This document shows, one piece after another, positions 1 through 10,350 of a stretch of DNA of 64,000 bases; the first letter of the stretch is position 1, and every line of letters begins with the position of its first letter. The position numbers and the translations under genes are program-made. The notes below the pieces were generated by a model. It was given only the letters and a program-made list of their open reading frames with translations. It had not been told where the DNA came from and made no database searches. The DNA is from UBA2396 sp038042175 (GTDB lineage: Bacteria; Planctomycetota; Phycisphaerae; Phycisphaerales; UBA1924): the NCBI GenBank assembly GCA_964358855.1, contig CAYHQQ010000005.1, forward strand, positions 1-64,000, written 5' to 3'.

Positions 1-10
1 GGTACAAAGA

Positions 11-469
11 TCATATTACTCTTCTTCGTACGGCTTCAAGAAAGTAATCTCCGAAGCTCGCGGCGACCATTTCGCTTTCCCTTCCGTCAACCGACAGTCG
101 AACAATGGGAGACTCACCGTTGCAACTAACGTGTCGCGTGTCGATTGCGTAATAAGTTCCATCCCCACCCTCGCCAATCAGAACATAGGCCCGATCCAGA
201 GAGATTTGACGACGTTCGGTCAGTGTCAACCAGATGCCATCGGGAACCGTCGACTTCTCGAAATCGTCGTTTATCAATCCCAGGACCTCCAATCCTTTAA
301 TGGAACCGCAGCCCATTTCGAGAAGGAACCGCCGGTAGCTGGGGGGGAACAAAAGCCCAAGCGCCTTTTCCGCCTTGGCCACGAGTGATTCGGGTTTTGG
401 GCCCTCGAAAAAGCCGCTACCCGCGTTCTCGATAAGTTGGCGAGCCCGTTGATAATTCTCGATGCTCAT
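11..469 (-). CDS. SUKH (SMI1/KNR4) family immunity protein
   Basis: This 152-residue protein has the profile of the SUKH superfamily (SMI1/KNR4): an N-terminal helical stretch, then a segment rich in Leu, Phe and Pro around 'LFPPSYRRFLLEMGCG' (about residues 40-55), followed by mixed strands. SUKH proteins are the commonest immunity proteins for secreted polymorphic nuclease toxins, which they bind and block in the cytoplasm. The gene starts inside the stop codon of the RHS toxin immediately upstream on the same strand (the two overlap by four bases), so they are probably translationally coupled. That position and the nuclease tip of the toxin make it the cognate immunity gene by inference. 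No signal peptide is visible, as expected. The exact SUKH subgroup cannot be told by eye. Confidence 0.8.
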   Translation of the reverse strand: MSIENYQRARQLIENAGSGFFEGPKPESLVAKAEKALGLLFPPSYRRFLLEMGCGSIKGLEVLGLINDDFEKSTVPDGIWLTLTERRQISLDRAYVLIGEGGDGTYYAIDTRHVSCNGESPIVRLSVDGRESEMVAASFGDYFLEAVRRRVI

Positions 470-3400
470 GGTGAAAAGTCCTTCGCTCGGTTAATCCAAT
501 ACTCTCCCCTGAAGGCATCAAATGCAGGGCGATCGATTCCCGATCCGATTGTATTCGGGTTGATGTGGATGACCCTAGAATTGTTCTGGTGGAATGTCGC
601 TGTCATTTCGGACAAAGGACTGTCATTAGTCTGGAGGTTATGATGAAGATGCATGGACCTGCCATCAGGCCCAATCGGAGCCAATCCTTCTTGCATGCGT
701 TGCAAGTTAGTTCTTCCCTGACGATCCACACGCGTGGCGTCGATCAAATCGTTGCGTTGGTATACTCGCGTTCCTTTGAACTCTGACTTTGTCCAACGAG
801 ACGCTTCCTTCGCCACTGCTCTCTCGCCTCTCACCGCCATCGCGCCTTCCTCGGCGGCGTGCGCGCCCATTCTCACGGGTGCGAAGTTTGGCAAGAAACC
901 GGCAGTACAGGCGTTGAGCGCCAGGCTGAAGCCCGCCGAGACTCGTTCCCACGGCTCGTAACCTGGACCCAACAACATCTCGAGGTCCATGGCCTCGCCG
1001 CCCCCAGTAACAAAGCCCGCTGCCACCGCCAAGGCGATGTTGTGTACAGCCTCCATCGTAGCGCTGAATGACTTGTCGCTCAGCTTCATCCCTTCCGATC
1101 GCCAATAGGGTTGGCCTCTCGAATCGGTCACGAAATCAGGAAATGCGCGAGGATTCGTCGTAGCGCCTCCCCATTCCCAGTCTTCGGGGACTCGGTGTCT
1201 TTCAACACTCGGAGTCGGAAGGTTCTTGACGTCGAAGCCTGGAATCAGACGTGGCATTCCATTTCGGTCGAGGCTTGCTCGAGGCGGGATGCCGCTTGGA
1301 CTGCTTTGCGTCGCTGAGTTTGAGCCCTCGGGGCCGCACATGCACAGTCCCATCGGATCCGTGAAATTTCCCGGCATCCCCCCCACATACTGATAAAGGT
1401 TCCTTCCATCGACATATCCTGCAGGATCCCTTTCTATCCATCTTCCCAAGCCGGGGTGATACCAGCGGTTCCTGGCGAGCATCAGCCCCGTCGCAGGATC
1501 GCGGAGGTACCCCGCGAAACTGTGCCGGAGGTTGGGCATGACCGTCTCGCCCTCAAGCGTCGCGGCCGCGCGCTCGAACAGGAGCACGAAGTCGTCGTAG
1601 TCAAAGAAGTCGGTTGCTCCGTCGCGGCTCATGTCGGCGCGCAGCAGGCCCGCGGGACCGTTGGTTTCCTCGATATCGGCCACGAACTGGTCGTAGTCAT
1701 AGAAGTCGATACCGCCGTCCTCGTTGTAGTCGCCGGGACCTCCCGTGATCGGCATCCCGTAGGCGTCGTACTTCCAGCGCTGCCAGACCGCGTTCTTGCC
1801 CACGCGGATGGCGGCCACGGGGCTGCCGAGAGCGTCGGTGGCGATGCGGTAGTCCCCGTCGACAGAGTCGACGTAGCCGCCATCAGGCGCTCCGGCGGTC
1901 GAGCGCGTGTCTCCCGCGCCAGCGTCGATGCGGCGGGCGATGAGGTCGTCAGGACCGCGCAGGCCGTAGAGGTTCTGGGCGACCTGGTCGATCGCGCTGC
2001 TGCCGCCCAGGTCGGTCTCCTCGTGGATCAGGCTCCACGACGAGGAGTAGTACATGAATGTCTTGCGCTCCAGCGTCCCGTCAGGCGTCCCGGCGGTGTC
2101 CACCAGGGCGGCCCCGTCCAGCGATTCCAACGTGCGCCAGTGCAGGCCGTTGTACTCGTACTTGGCGAGGTCGTACCATGTGGAGCCGTTCTTGACCTTC
2201 ACGCCCACAAGGCGGTTCCAGGCGTCGTGCATGAGCTGAATCGGGCGCAGGACCACGTCGGTGCCCTGAGTCATATTGCCCGCCGCGTCGTAGGAGAACT
2301 CGGGGGTCGAGGGGAAGCTGGGGGTAGTGGAAAGGGGCAGGACCGAGCGGTTAGAGAGCTCGTTGACCGCCGAGTGTTGGCGCAGGTCATAGCTGACGGC
2401 GTTATCGGTGAAGGCCTGGTTGGCGTCGGTCGTAGTCTTGACCGATTTCCAGTTGCCCACAGCGTCCAGGTCCCACTTGCGCGAGCCAAGCGCCATGGCC
2501 GACGAGCTGATGTCAGCCGTGCCCGAACGCGTGCCCAGGAGGTGCTCGGTCAGTCGGTCGAGGCCGTCGAGTGTGAAGTCCTCGTTGTTGGGGCCGCCGA
2601 TGGGAGCGGCACGGACCTGGTCCCTGCGGGTGCGGTTTCCGACCACGTCGTAGGTGAAGCGTTCGCGGAAGACCTGGTTGCTTGACGGGACGATGCCCCC
2701 GGTGGTGGTGGTGAATTGCGAGGAGGTGATCCAGCCCTGGTCCAGGAGCCTGCCGAAGCGGTCGAGACCGGGATAGGCGCCCTTGTAGCCGGAGCTGGAG
2801 GTGTTGGTACGGCGCGAACCCGCGGGAAAGGTTGTGCTGCCAACGAGAGTTGATTCGTGGGCGGTGGTGAGATCGAACGCGAGATCGACGGCGGGGATCT
2901 CGACGGTGACGGGCACGCCCAAGCCCAGACGCGTGTAGCTGACGAGCGGGAGGGTGTCGGAGTTGATGGTGATGTCGGCGACGCGGGAAATCCGCTGATC
3001 AATGGAGCCTGATCCACCATAGCCCATGTTGAGGACGGTGCTGTGCCCCGAGACATTAATCGGGTACGTGAGGCTGGAGGGGCGGAGGTAGTTGGCGGTG
3101 GTCGAAGAGACGTACTGGTGCAGGACGGTGCGGCTGTTGCCGGTGCCGACCAGGGAGGTGCCCGAGCCGCTCGTGGTGACGGCGCCATCGGGGTCCTGGA
3201 CGAGGTTTTCCAGGAGTTGATTGGCGTTGTAGAGGTATTGGACCTGATTGGCGGCGGTGGCGGTGCTGCCCGAGACCCTGTAGGAAGTCACGGTGGAGAG
3301 CTGCCCGAGCGCGGAATACGCGAAGCCGATCCGGTCAATGTCGTCGTCGATGGGTGAGCCCGAGGCGACCGTCGCGGTGTCGGTGAGGACGCGTCCGGCG

Positions 3401-6400
3401 GCGTCACGCGTGAAGGCATGGATGGTCTGGTTCTGGTCCTGCACGCCGCGGACCTCGCCAAGCTGGTTGTACGCGAAGCGGACCTTGTACTGGAGGTCGG
3501 AGGTGGAGCCGCTGCTCACGGCGGTGCCGGCGAAGTCCTTGGGGAAGCGGATCTCGGCCAGTCGCATGGGGTCGTTGATGAGCGAGCTCATCTCGGTGGG
3601 CGACGAGGCAAGGGTGACGCCATAGGCGTACTCGGTGATCTGGATGCGCTCGGTCTCGCCCGACCCGGGGATGAGATGGGCGATCTCGCGGACCACGCGG
3701 CCTGCGCCGTCGAAGGTCTTGGAGGTGGTGCGGTTGATGTCGGCGGCCGAGAGGCCGGCGACAACCCACCGGCTGTTGGTGTTGTTCCAGCTCACGCCGA
3801 ACCCGCTTCCGGGCACGTAGTTGTTGATCGACACGACGGGGCGACCCAGGTGGTCGTAAATAAAGGCGCTGGAGCGGCCCTTGGGATCCGTGACGCTGAA
3901 GACCTGGCCTCGTTCGTTGTAGGCTCTCGCGCTGACAAGAGGGCCGGTGCTGGTGGCACCGGCATCAGGAGCCGAGGATGGCGGCCACGAGGGGAGCGTG
4001 CCACCGGCGCGGAGGATGGCGCCCGTGTCGAACGATCCAAACTCGGCGGTTCGCGAGAGGCGGGCAGCTTGGTCGTAGTAGAAGGCGGAGCTGGTCGTGA
4101 CGTAGTTTGTGTCGCTCGTGGTGAGGAGGCCGATTGGGGAGCCGGTGCCGGTCGCATCCTGTACACGGCGCGAGGAACTGGTCTGCAGGAGCCTGCCCGG
4201 CCAGTAATCCGAGGGGCCGGCGAACCGATTGAAGGTCCCTTCGATGACGATGTCGTCGGTGAGGAAGGCCGTGCTGCCATATGCGGCCACGCTGTCCGCG
4301 TAGTTGCCCGAGGCGCCCGGGGCTGCGTCGGAGCCGCCGTCGGTGAGATAGGTCTCGATGACGCGGCCGAGGGCGTCGCGACGAACCTTGACTGCAGGAC
4401 TGTTGGGTCGCGTGGCGGCAGCGAGTCTGCCCTGAGCGTCGTACCACGAGTTGGTGGTGAGGAAGCTCGGAGACGATGAGGAGGCATCGAGGGCGGCTTC
4501 GACCTTGTAGGGCAGGCCGCGCTGGCCGTAGGAGACCTTGGTGTAGCCAAGGCGATTGGTGGCGGACATGGTGAGCGAGGGAACGGCACTGAACGCGCCC
4601 GACTCGAGGACATTGTCCTGATTGTCATAGATGGCGAGAGAGTGCGGGGAGAGAGAGTTCTCGGCGATCACCGGGCGCCCGCGGTAGTCGTAGGTCCGCA
4701 TGATCTCGCGGTTTGGGCCTTCGCCCGGGTAGCTGATCTCGTGGGTGACCAAGCCATTGCCCATGCCCTGTGTGATGGTGGTCGCGGAGGGACTGTCGTT
4801 GTCGTATTCGATCTTGGCGAGGATCGACATGCCGGCGGACTGGCCGCGTTTCACTTCGAGGACGCGGCCTAGGACGTCGTACTTGGAGAGTTCGGTGATG
4901 CCGCCGGCGGCATCCGTGACTTTGTGGATCCGGCCGGCGGAGTCATACTCGAACTGTTCGACTCCGTAACCGTCGGTGAGGTCCAAGCGGTGCCAGGTCT
5001 TGCGCTGCTTGAGCAACCCGGAGAGGCCAAGCTGGGACTGGGTGCGGCCGACGAGGGAGGCAAACGTGAAATTGCCGTCGGTCGGCGCATAGGCGGCGCT
5101 GGGGCTGAGCACGAGTTCGTCGGTCTGAAGCGCTCGCCCGCCGGCATTGAGGATCGACATGCGGGCCGAGGCCTCGAAGAGGTGGGTCGAAGACGGCGTC
5201 CAGCCGTGCGGAAGGGCTGCGACTGCCAGGTAGTAGAGTCCGGGTTGCTCCACCGATTCGCGCATGGTGCGGACCACATACTCGGTGATGCCGGCGGGGT
5301 CGGTGCTGGAGGTCAGTTGACCCGATGCGTTGTACTGCGCCGTGGAGGCCAGGACGCCGCCCCGCGCCGTCGCGACTGCTGCAGCTGTAGAGTCGCACCA
5401 TCCGCTGGTTGACAAAGTTGACGAGATGCCGGTGACGTTCGCACCCCAGGTCGAGGTCAAGGCGGCAGCGCCGCCGGTGCTTACCCCATCGGTGTTGCGT
5501 GCGATACGGGTGGGCTGCCCAGTGACTGCATCGCGACCAATGTACGTGAGAACCTTGTCGGCCGAGTAAGTCCAAATGGGCTGCCCGCGATTGTTCATCA
5601 GGACATAGCTGGCGTCCCAGTCTGACGAACTGTCGAAGTAACTTCGAAAGTCTACGCTGTTGATCGCGGGTTCGGAGGGGGCCGAAGAGGAGGATCGAGG
5701 GCCATTCTCCGCGACCGCGTCGCGCTCGACGGCGGTGACCATGTAGACGGGTGAGGTTGCCGTGGCGGTTGCGAAGCCGTACCTGAACAGCGTCGTGGAA
5801 AGGCGGTCGTGGGAAGGCGAGGTCGCCGACGTGACGCTGTCGTCCCTGAACTGCACGACCTTGGTCACGAGCCAGGGGTGATTGGTATCCTCGTAGTATG
5901 ACTTGGAGACGAGCTGGAAGAGCGAAATGTCCTCTGGGTGACCTGTGGTGTACTGGTCTCCATTGCTGATCCGGGTCTCCGAGACGTAGCCATCGCTGGT
6001 GTAGGAGTAGCCGACGACCAAGGCGCGAGCGTTAGCTCCGGCGGCGTGCGCGGTGTACGCCGCGGCCGACATGGTTGGGGTGCCATCGGGATCGAACGCC
6101 GGCGCGTACGAACTCATCGCCGAGGGCATGAACACCTTTGCGACCACGTGAGGGCCGCTGGAACTGAGGTCCGTGTAGACCTGATGCGTCACCCACTTGC
6201 GAGCACGATCCGATGCTTCATTGTCTGTGCCCAATCGCTCGATCGTGGCGCTGTTGATTTCGTAGTTGAGCCCGTGAACGAATACCATGTCGGAATGCGT
6301 TTCGCGGACGGTCCGCCAGCTGCTTCCCGACACCTCTTGCTCCAGGATCATGGCCGACCGATACTCGTCGGTGGCATCGCTGCCGCGGGGCGTGGGGTCG

Positions 6401-9378
6401 GCGGAGTAAAAGAACTTCTGCCGAGTCCCGTGCACGCTACCCGCGCAATTGCAGGCGCTCTGAAGGTATTGAACCGTGACCCATCGGTCGCCTGTAGTGG
6501 AATTGCCGCCGTAGCCGATCAGCTTGGAAGCGAGATCGACGACAAGCATGCTCTCGGAGTTTTCCAGGAAGCCGGTGGCTTCTTTATCACCGAGCAGCAG
6601 GAGATGCTGGGCCGCGGCTGGCACCGCATCGAAGATGCTCGCGGCCGCCCCACCCACGCCAGTCCGCTGCGCATAATACTCCACCTGCTCGGGCTGAATG
6701 ACCATTTTGAGTTCGTGGTCCTGCCCTGTGATCGCCTCCCGAAGGGCGTCGTCCGGATTGAGCGTGTCGTGATCCTCGTCGCTGCTGAAGTACCGGTACT
6801 GGGTCACGCGGTGGTACATCGCGGCGCCGCCAATCGATGCGTCAGGGTCCAGCCGCTGGGAAACCTGCACCTGGACCAGATCTCCATCGGAGCCCAGGTC
6901 CGCGGAAGTGCCCTCGCCGTGGTGAAAATAGGTGTAGAGAATCCGATCGGTTACCACACCACCGCGCTGCACTTCGACACTCTTGAGACGTCCGCGCCGG
7001 ATGAGGTCCGATGAGTTGAGGTGCCAGGTGAAGAAGACCTTGGCCTTGGCCGCGGCCTTGGCAGTTGAGATCGAACTCTGCGAGGGAGCATCAGGGATCG
7101 CGAGGAAGACGGCGTATGGGCGGAAGATCGGGGCCGAGGTGGTGCTGTCGGTTCCCAGCAGCGTGTAGGTGTAGTAGTTGGCCCATCCCGTGGCGGTGAT
7201 CGAACGGAACAACTCTCCCTTGGCGCGATTGTCGCCATTGTCCTTGTAGAACTCCCAGTAGGTTCCGTCGTCGTCCACCAGGCGCCACACGTCGATTCCC
7301 GATCCCCAGGCTACAGCGCCGGTGCCTGACGAACTCGTCGTCGTGGACAGTACGTACTGATTTGAATCGCCGCGCGCTCGCCACTTGTTCGGAGTGACGG
7401 AAGTGTCTTTCTTGAACCGGCGCTGCGCGTGGGCCTGGGGCCCGTAAATGATGACTTCGTCCCCGGATTCCTCCAGATACAGCCAATTGCTCATTGCCCA
7501 GCCGTAGCCCAACCAGCCGTTGTTCTGGGATGCCCATTCCTCTGTCGTGCGAGCTGAGGCGTAGCTCCGCACCAAGTTGAATGTGCCGCCCGGAAGATCG
7601 ATGGATACATCGGTGACGATTTCTGTTTTTTGGCCGGTCTCCAGAAGGACGGGATTGTCACTTTGCGGAGTTCCTGTGCACTCGACGCAGCCATCCTTGA
7701 CCTTGCACGTTTCGAGCACCTGTCCCCGAAGTCGGAAGTCTTCCATTGCCTGCTCGCACCGCTCGGTGAGCAGACCGTTGAGCACCTCGTCGTCCTGGAA
7801 GATAGCGCCGAGTTCGCTGCCCAAAGCGTTCTTCACGCAATTGCCGATGTCGTCGCACAAGTCGGCGTCGACCATGAAGTCACCGCCCATCGTCGAACAA
7901 TTCGAAAGCATGCTGCAAACGGCGTCGATCGCACAGAGGATCGTTTCTTCGGAGGTGCAACTGTCGCACGCACACAGAGCCTGTTTGATTGCCGCGGTGA
8001 TGTCGTCGCAATCCAGGTCCCCGTCGCCATCTTGATCGCAAGCAATCGGTCCAAGCGTGTGACAGCCCGTTCCGCCGGCGCAGCCCGTTCCACTGGGTAT
8101 TTCGGGCGTCAGGCACTTTGGAATAACATCGCCGTAAGACGAGTCGCAGTCCTGTGCTGGGAGTGAGCAGAGCGCTGCCTGCAGGGCGGTGTCATCAGGA
8201 AATTCCTTGCTGATCTCGGCAAGGCACTCCACCATTCGAGCGCACCAAAGCGCCGCAAAATCCAAGTCCAATTCGCTGCTGGAGTTCAAGTGTGCCGTGT
8301 ACTGCGCGGCTCGAAACTTACAGAAAAGATCGGAGTAGTCGATGGACTCACACACCGGCGTGCCGCTGCCGGTTGGCTGATTGCAGTGGTGGGCCACCAG
8401 GATCAGCAGACGCAAATCTTCGCACGTGCCCGCTCGACCATCGCCGTCTGGATCCTCGTAGTTGAAGCAGCCAGACTCGTCCACGATCTGCGAAGGCACG
8501 CAGTCCGTTCCACACATGCCGGACATGTCCATCGTGGGCGAAGACCCGGTAACGCAGGCGTGCAGCTTCTGCAACAATCCCGGCGTAACCGTCGTGTACC
8601 GACTCAGGCAAGGGAGAACCTGGCACATGTCGGTGTACCCGCATTGCCGGGCAAATGCGCAGATCGCATCGGCGAGTTCTTGCTCCTCCTCGGTACTCCG
8701 GCTTGGGTTGGCAGGGGTCAACGAAGGATCTTGACTTCGGCACTGAAGCTGACAAAGCCGCGTGCCCTGAATGATCTCGCCAAGCTGTTCGCACAGTCCT
8801 TCAGGGGTTGTGGCACACTCCGCTGGAGGCGTCACCCCGCATGGATTAGTGGATGAGCAGTCGAACGTGCACCCGGAGCACGCCGCGATTTCGGCGAGCT
8901 CACGATCGGTGAGAGGACGGCCGAGATAGGTGGCCACGCAACTTGCGACATCGGCGCAGGGCCAAGATGTCGTGTGGCAGTCCGCCGTGAGTCGAATGAA
9001 GAAGCACACGGCCTGCACGATCCGCTGCTCCGTCCAACGGGCTTTGTCCGGACAGGTGGCAGTTGTCCCAGTCACAGGATGCGTCGTTGGATACAGGCAG
9101 TCCGAACACACCTGGTCGAGATAGGCGGCGAGGTTTGCGCAAGAACAATCGACAGGGGTCGCCGGAAGCGAGTCGATGAAGCAGCGATAGATCGCGGGGT
9201 CTGCAGCGACTTCCTCCTCTTCGGCTTCAAGGGCCGCAACGGCGAGCGAGAAAATATCTTCGAGAGCAGGCGGCGTCTCATCCGCGCGCGAAGCGGGCGA
9301 GCTTAGCAGAATCGAAACCATTAGAGCCAATAGAGCCAGGAGCGAACGGGTTGACGTCTTGGGGGTTGCTGTGCTCAC
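466..9378 (-). CDS. Secreted RHS/YD-repeat polymorphic toxin with dockerin-like insert and LHH nuclease tip
   Basis: A 2970-residue protein. Start is GTG with an AGGAG site about 7 bases upstream. Residues 1-32 form a Sec signal peptide ending near ASRADE. Residues about 35-570 are Cys-rich and unrecognised. A DUF6531-like RHS entry segment (LETGQKTEIVTDVSIDLPGG) begins near 579, followed by a long YD-repeat region that should form the RHS cocoon. Around 2548-2603 lie two Asp-rich repeats (DFYDYDQFV, DFFDYDDFV), resembling planctomycete GC-type dockerin repeats. The RHS core boundary (RNRWYHPGLGRWIERDPAG ... FTDPMGL) is at about 2626-2670. The last 300 residues are the variable toxin. Its end carries LHHN at 2911-2914 and matches the LHH family of HNH/Endo VII nucleases. 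The SUKH gene directly downstream is the likely immunity partner. DNA as target is inferred from the family. Confidence 0.88.
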   Translation of the reverse strand: MSTATPKTSTRSLLALLALMVSILLSSPASRADETPPALEDIFSLAVAALEAEEEEVAADPAIYRCFIDSLPATPVDCSCANLAAYLDQVCSDCLYPTTHPVTGTTATCPDKARWTEQRIVQAVCFFIRLTADCHTTSWPCADVASCVATYLGRPLTDRELAEIAACSGCTFDCSSTNPCGVTPPAECATTPEGLCEQLGEIIQGTRLCQLQCRSQDPSLTPANPSRSTEEEQELADAICAFARQCGYTDMCQVLPCLSRYTTVTPGLLQKLHACVTGSSPTMDMSGMCGTDCVPSQIVDESGCFNYEDPDGDGRAGTCEDLRLLILVAHHCNQPTGSGTPVCESIDYSDLFCKFRAAQYTAHLNSSSELDLDFAALWCARMVECLAEISKEFPDDTALQAALCSLPAQDCDSSYGDVIPKCLTPEIPSGTGCAGGTGCHTLGPIACDQDGDGDLDCDDITAAIKQALCACDSCTSEETILCAIDAVCSMLSNCSTMGGDFMVDADLCDDIGNCVKNALGSELGAIFQDDEVLNGLLTERCEQAMEDFRLRGQVLETCKVKDGCVECTGTPQSDNPVLLETGQKTEIVTDVSIDLPGGTFNLVRSYASARTTEEWASQNNGWLGYGWAMSNWLYLEESGDEVIIYGPQAHAQRRFKKDTSVTPNKWRARGDSNQYVLSTTTSSSGTGAVAWGSGIDVWRLVDDDGTYWEFYKDNGDNRAKGELFRSITATGWANYYTYTLLGTDSTTSAPIFRPYAVFLAIPDAPSQSSISTAKAAAKAKVFFTWHLNSSDLIRRGRLKSVEVQRGGVVTDRILYTYFHHGEGTSADLGSDGDLVQVQVSQRLDPDASIGGAAMYHRVTQYRYFSSDEDHDTLNPDDALREAITGQDHELKMVIQPEQVEYYAQRTGVGGAAASIFDAVPAAAQHLLLLGDKEATGFLENSESMLVVDLASKLIGYGGNSTTGDRWVTVQYLQSACNCAGSVHGTRQKFFYSADPTPRGSDATDEYRSAMILEQEVSGSSWRTVRETHSDMVFVHGLNYEINSATIERLGTDNEASDRARKWVTHQVYTDLSSSGPHVVAKVFMPSAMSSYAPAFDPDGTPTMSAAAYTAHAAGANARALVVGYSYTSDGYVSETRISNGDQYTTGHPEDISLFQLVSKSYYEDTNHPWLVTKVVQFRDDSVTSATSPSHDRLSTTLFRYGFATATATSPVYMVTAVERDAVAENGPRSSSSAPSEPAINSVDFRSYFDSSSDWDASYVLMNNRGQPIWTYSADKVLTYIGRDAVTGQPTRIARNTDGVSTGGAAALTSTWGANVTGISSTLSTSGWCDSTAAAVATARGGVLASTAQYNASGQLTSSTDPAGITEYVVRTMRESVEQPGLYYLAVAALPHGWTPSSTHLFEASARMSILNAGGRALQTDELVLSPSAAYAPTDGNFTFASLVGRTQSQLGLSGLLKQRKTWHRLDLTDGYGVEQFEYDSAGRIHKVTDAAGGITELSKYDVLGRVLEVKRGQSAGMSILAKIEYDNDSPSATTITQGMGNGLVTHEISYPGEGPNREIMRTYDYRGRPVIAENSLSPHSLAIYDNQDNVLESGAFSAVPSLTMSATNRLGYTKVSYGQRGLPYKVEAALDASSSSPSFLTTNSWYDAQGRLAAATRPNSPAVKVRRDALGRVIETYLTDGGSDAAPGASGNYADSVAAYGSTAFLTDDIVIEGTFNRFAGPSDYWPGRLLQTSSSRRVQDATGTGSPIGLLTTSDTNYVTTSSAFYYDQAARLSRTAEFGSFDTGAILRAGGTLPSWPPSSAPDAGATSTGPLVSARAYNERGQVFSVTDPKGRSSAFIYDHLGRPVVSINNYVPGSGFGVSWNNTNSRWVVAGLSAADINRTTSKTFDGAGRVVREIAHLIPGSGETERIQITEYAYGVTLASSPTEMSSLINDPMRLAEIRFPKDFAGTAVSSGSTSDLQYKVRFAYNQLGEVRGVQDQNQTIHAFTRDAAGRVLTDTATVASGSPIDDDIDRIGFAYSALGQLSTVTSYRVSGSTATAANQVQYLYNANQLLENLVQDPDGAVTTSGSGTSLVGTGNSRTVLHQYVSSTTANYLRPSSLTYPINVSGHSTVLNMGYGGSGSIDQRISRVADITINSDTLPLVSYTRLGLGVPVTVEIPAVDLAFDLTTAHESTLVGSTTFPAGSRRTNTSSSGYKGAYPGLDRFGRLLDQGWITSSQFTTTTGGIVPSSNQVFRERFTYDVVGNRTRRDQVRAAPIGGPNNEDFTLDGLDRLTEHLLGTRSGTADISSSAMALGSRKWDLDAVGNWKSVKTTTDANQAFTDNAVSYDLRQHSAVNELSNRSVLPLSTTPSFPSTPEFSYDAAGNMTQGTDVVLRPIQLMHDAWNRLVGVKVKNGSTWYDLAKYEYNGLHWRTLESLDGAALVDTAGTPDGTLERKTFMYYSSSWSLIHEETDLGGSSAIDQVAQNLYGLRGPDDLIARRIDAGAGDTRSTAGAPDGGYVDSVDGDYRIATDALGSPVAAIRVGKNAVWQRWKYDAYGMPITGGPGDYNEDGGIDFYDYDQFVADIEETNGPAGLLRADMSRDGATDFFDYDDFVLLFERAAATLEGETVMPNLRHSFAGYLRDPATGLMLARNRWYHPGLGRWIERDPAGYVDGRNLYQYVGGMPGNFTDPMGLCMCGPEGSNSATQSSPSGIPPRASLDRNGMPRLIPGFDVKNLPTPSVERHRVPEDWEWGGATTNPRAFPDFVTDSRGQPYWRSEGMKLSDKSFSATMEAVHNIALAVAAGFVTGGGEAMDLEMLLGPGYEPWERVSAGFSLALNACTAGFLPNFAPVRMGAHAAEEGAMAVRGERAVAKEASRWTKSEFKGTRVYQRNDLIDATRVDRQGRTNLQRMQEGLAPIGPDGRSMHLHHNLQTNDSPLSEMTATFHQNNSRVIHINPNTIGSGIDRPAFDAFRGEYWINRAKDFSP

Positions 9379-9607
9379 GATGATCTCCTGCGAGCGGGGT
9401 CGCGGGTCGGGGAGGCATGCGAAGGCTAACCGAAAGAGAGTGCGACTTGCAACCCGGTGTGCGACGACGACCGGCCCAAACGCGTGATTCGAACAACTTG
9501 TGGAAAACTCTCGGGGCGAAGGAAACCGGAGTAGACTCCAGTCGTATCGGAATCACTGGTGGATCTCTTGCGAAGAGCCGCGCTACTTGACACGAGGAGT
9601 CGAATTA
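9379..9607. promoter_or_regulatory. Divergent promoter region between RHS toxin and secretion operon
   Basis: This 229-base gap separates the RHS toxin (minus strand) from the secretion-like operon (plus strand), so it must hold at least two promoters. An AGGAG site precedes the GTG of the toxin. I could not pick out convincing -35/-10 boxes or operators by eye. Confidence 0.4.
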
Positions 9608-10309
9608 ATGCGAAACACACTTGCACTCGCGGCGATTTGCGGGGCCATTCTCGTGCCGTTCATCCCTTTGGTGTCCGCCGGAAACGCCATTTTGGTCTCG
9701 CGGCAGGTGACGTCCGTCAAAGAGACGGCGGCCTACTTGGGTTTGTCATCACAGGCGATGGCAGCGATCCAGATGACATCGACGAAAGCGCGTGCTGCGC
9801 TGGAGGCCATTCGAACGGCCGACACACTACGAAGTGACTTGCAAACCGCTCGTGATCAAGCAGTTGCACTGCTCGCGGAGAAACGACAGCTCGCGGCAGC
9901 CAAACCCGCGGACGACGAGGCCGCCCGAACATCACGCGACCGCCTTGCGGAGATTGCGACCCGGTTGGAGACCGTACGGGCCGGTCAGGCGCTGACTGCA
10001 AGTCAGCTTGTTGAAGTCGCGCTCGCCCGCGCGGATTCGGCTACCAGGGCTCGATTCGTCACATGGCAACGCAACGCCGGTTCTTCTCTGCCCGGCGAGA
10101 TGCGCGTGGTGGAGTGGTCGGCGGAAGAACGGCGGGCAATCGAACTTGCGCTCGTGGAGGAGCGGCGGGCCACTTCGAGCGGTAAGGAATTATCGGCGCA
10201 AGCCAGAGGCACGCTGGACGGCGCCCGCGGCCGCTCGGAGACGATCGCGGCGAGGCAAGCCATTCAAGAGAATGAGGCGGCGATCACCGCGGTGCTCGCG
10301 GAGTACTAG
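9608..10309 (+). CDS. Exported protein of unknown function, first gene of T2SS-like operon
   Basis: A 233-residue protein. The chosen ATG opens a clear Sec signal peptide (MRNTLALAAICGAILVPFIP..., cleavage expected near VSA-GN). A longer reading starting at 9500 would put about 36 residues in front of this signal and is less likely. The mature part is Ala-, Arg- and Glu-rich and almost entirely helical, with coiled-coil character (about residues 60-230); no catalytic motif is seen. It lies 41 bases upstream of the secretin gene on the same strand, so it is probably made with the secretion apparatus and works in the periplasm or at the secretin. I do not recognise the family. Confidence 0.7.
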   Translation: MRNTLALAAICGAILVPFIPLVSAGNAILVSRQVTSVKETAAYLGLSSQAMAAIQMTSTKARAALEAIRTADTLRSDLQTARDQAVALLAEKRQLAAAKPADDEAARTSRDRLAEIATRLETVRAGQALTASQLVEVALARADSATRARFVTWQRNAGSSLPGEMRVVEWSAEERRAIELALVEERRATSSGKELSAQARGTLDGARGRSETIAARQAIQENEAAITAVLAEY

Positions 10310-10350
10310 CGAGGCCCACGTTGCCGGGTGAATTCAAAGTCGGAGATGCG

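Noticed and set aside
1456..2685. Long plus-strand open frame of about 409 codons opposite the RHS gene
   Set aside because: It is antisense to the RHS coding region, is Val/Arg/Gly-rich in the way of G+C-driven shadow frames, and has no ribosome site.
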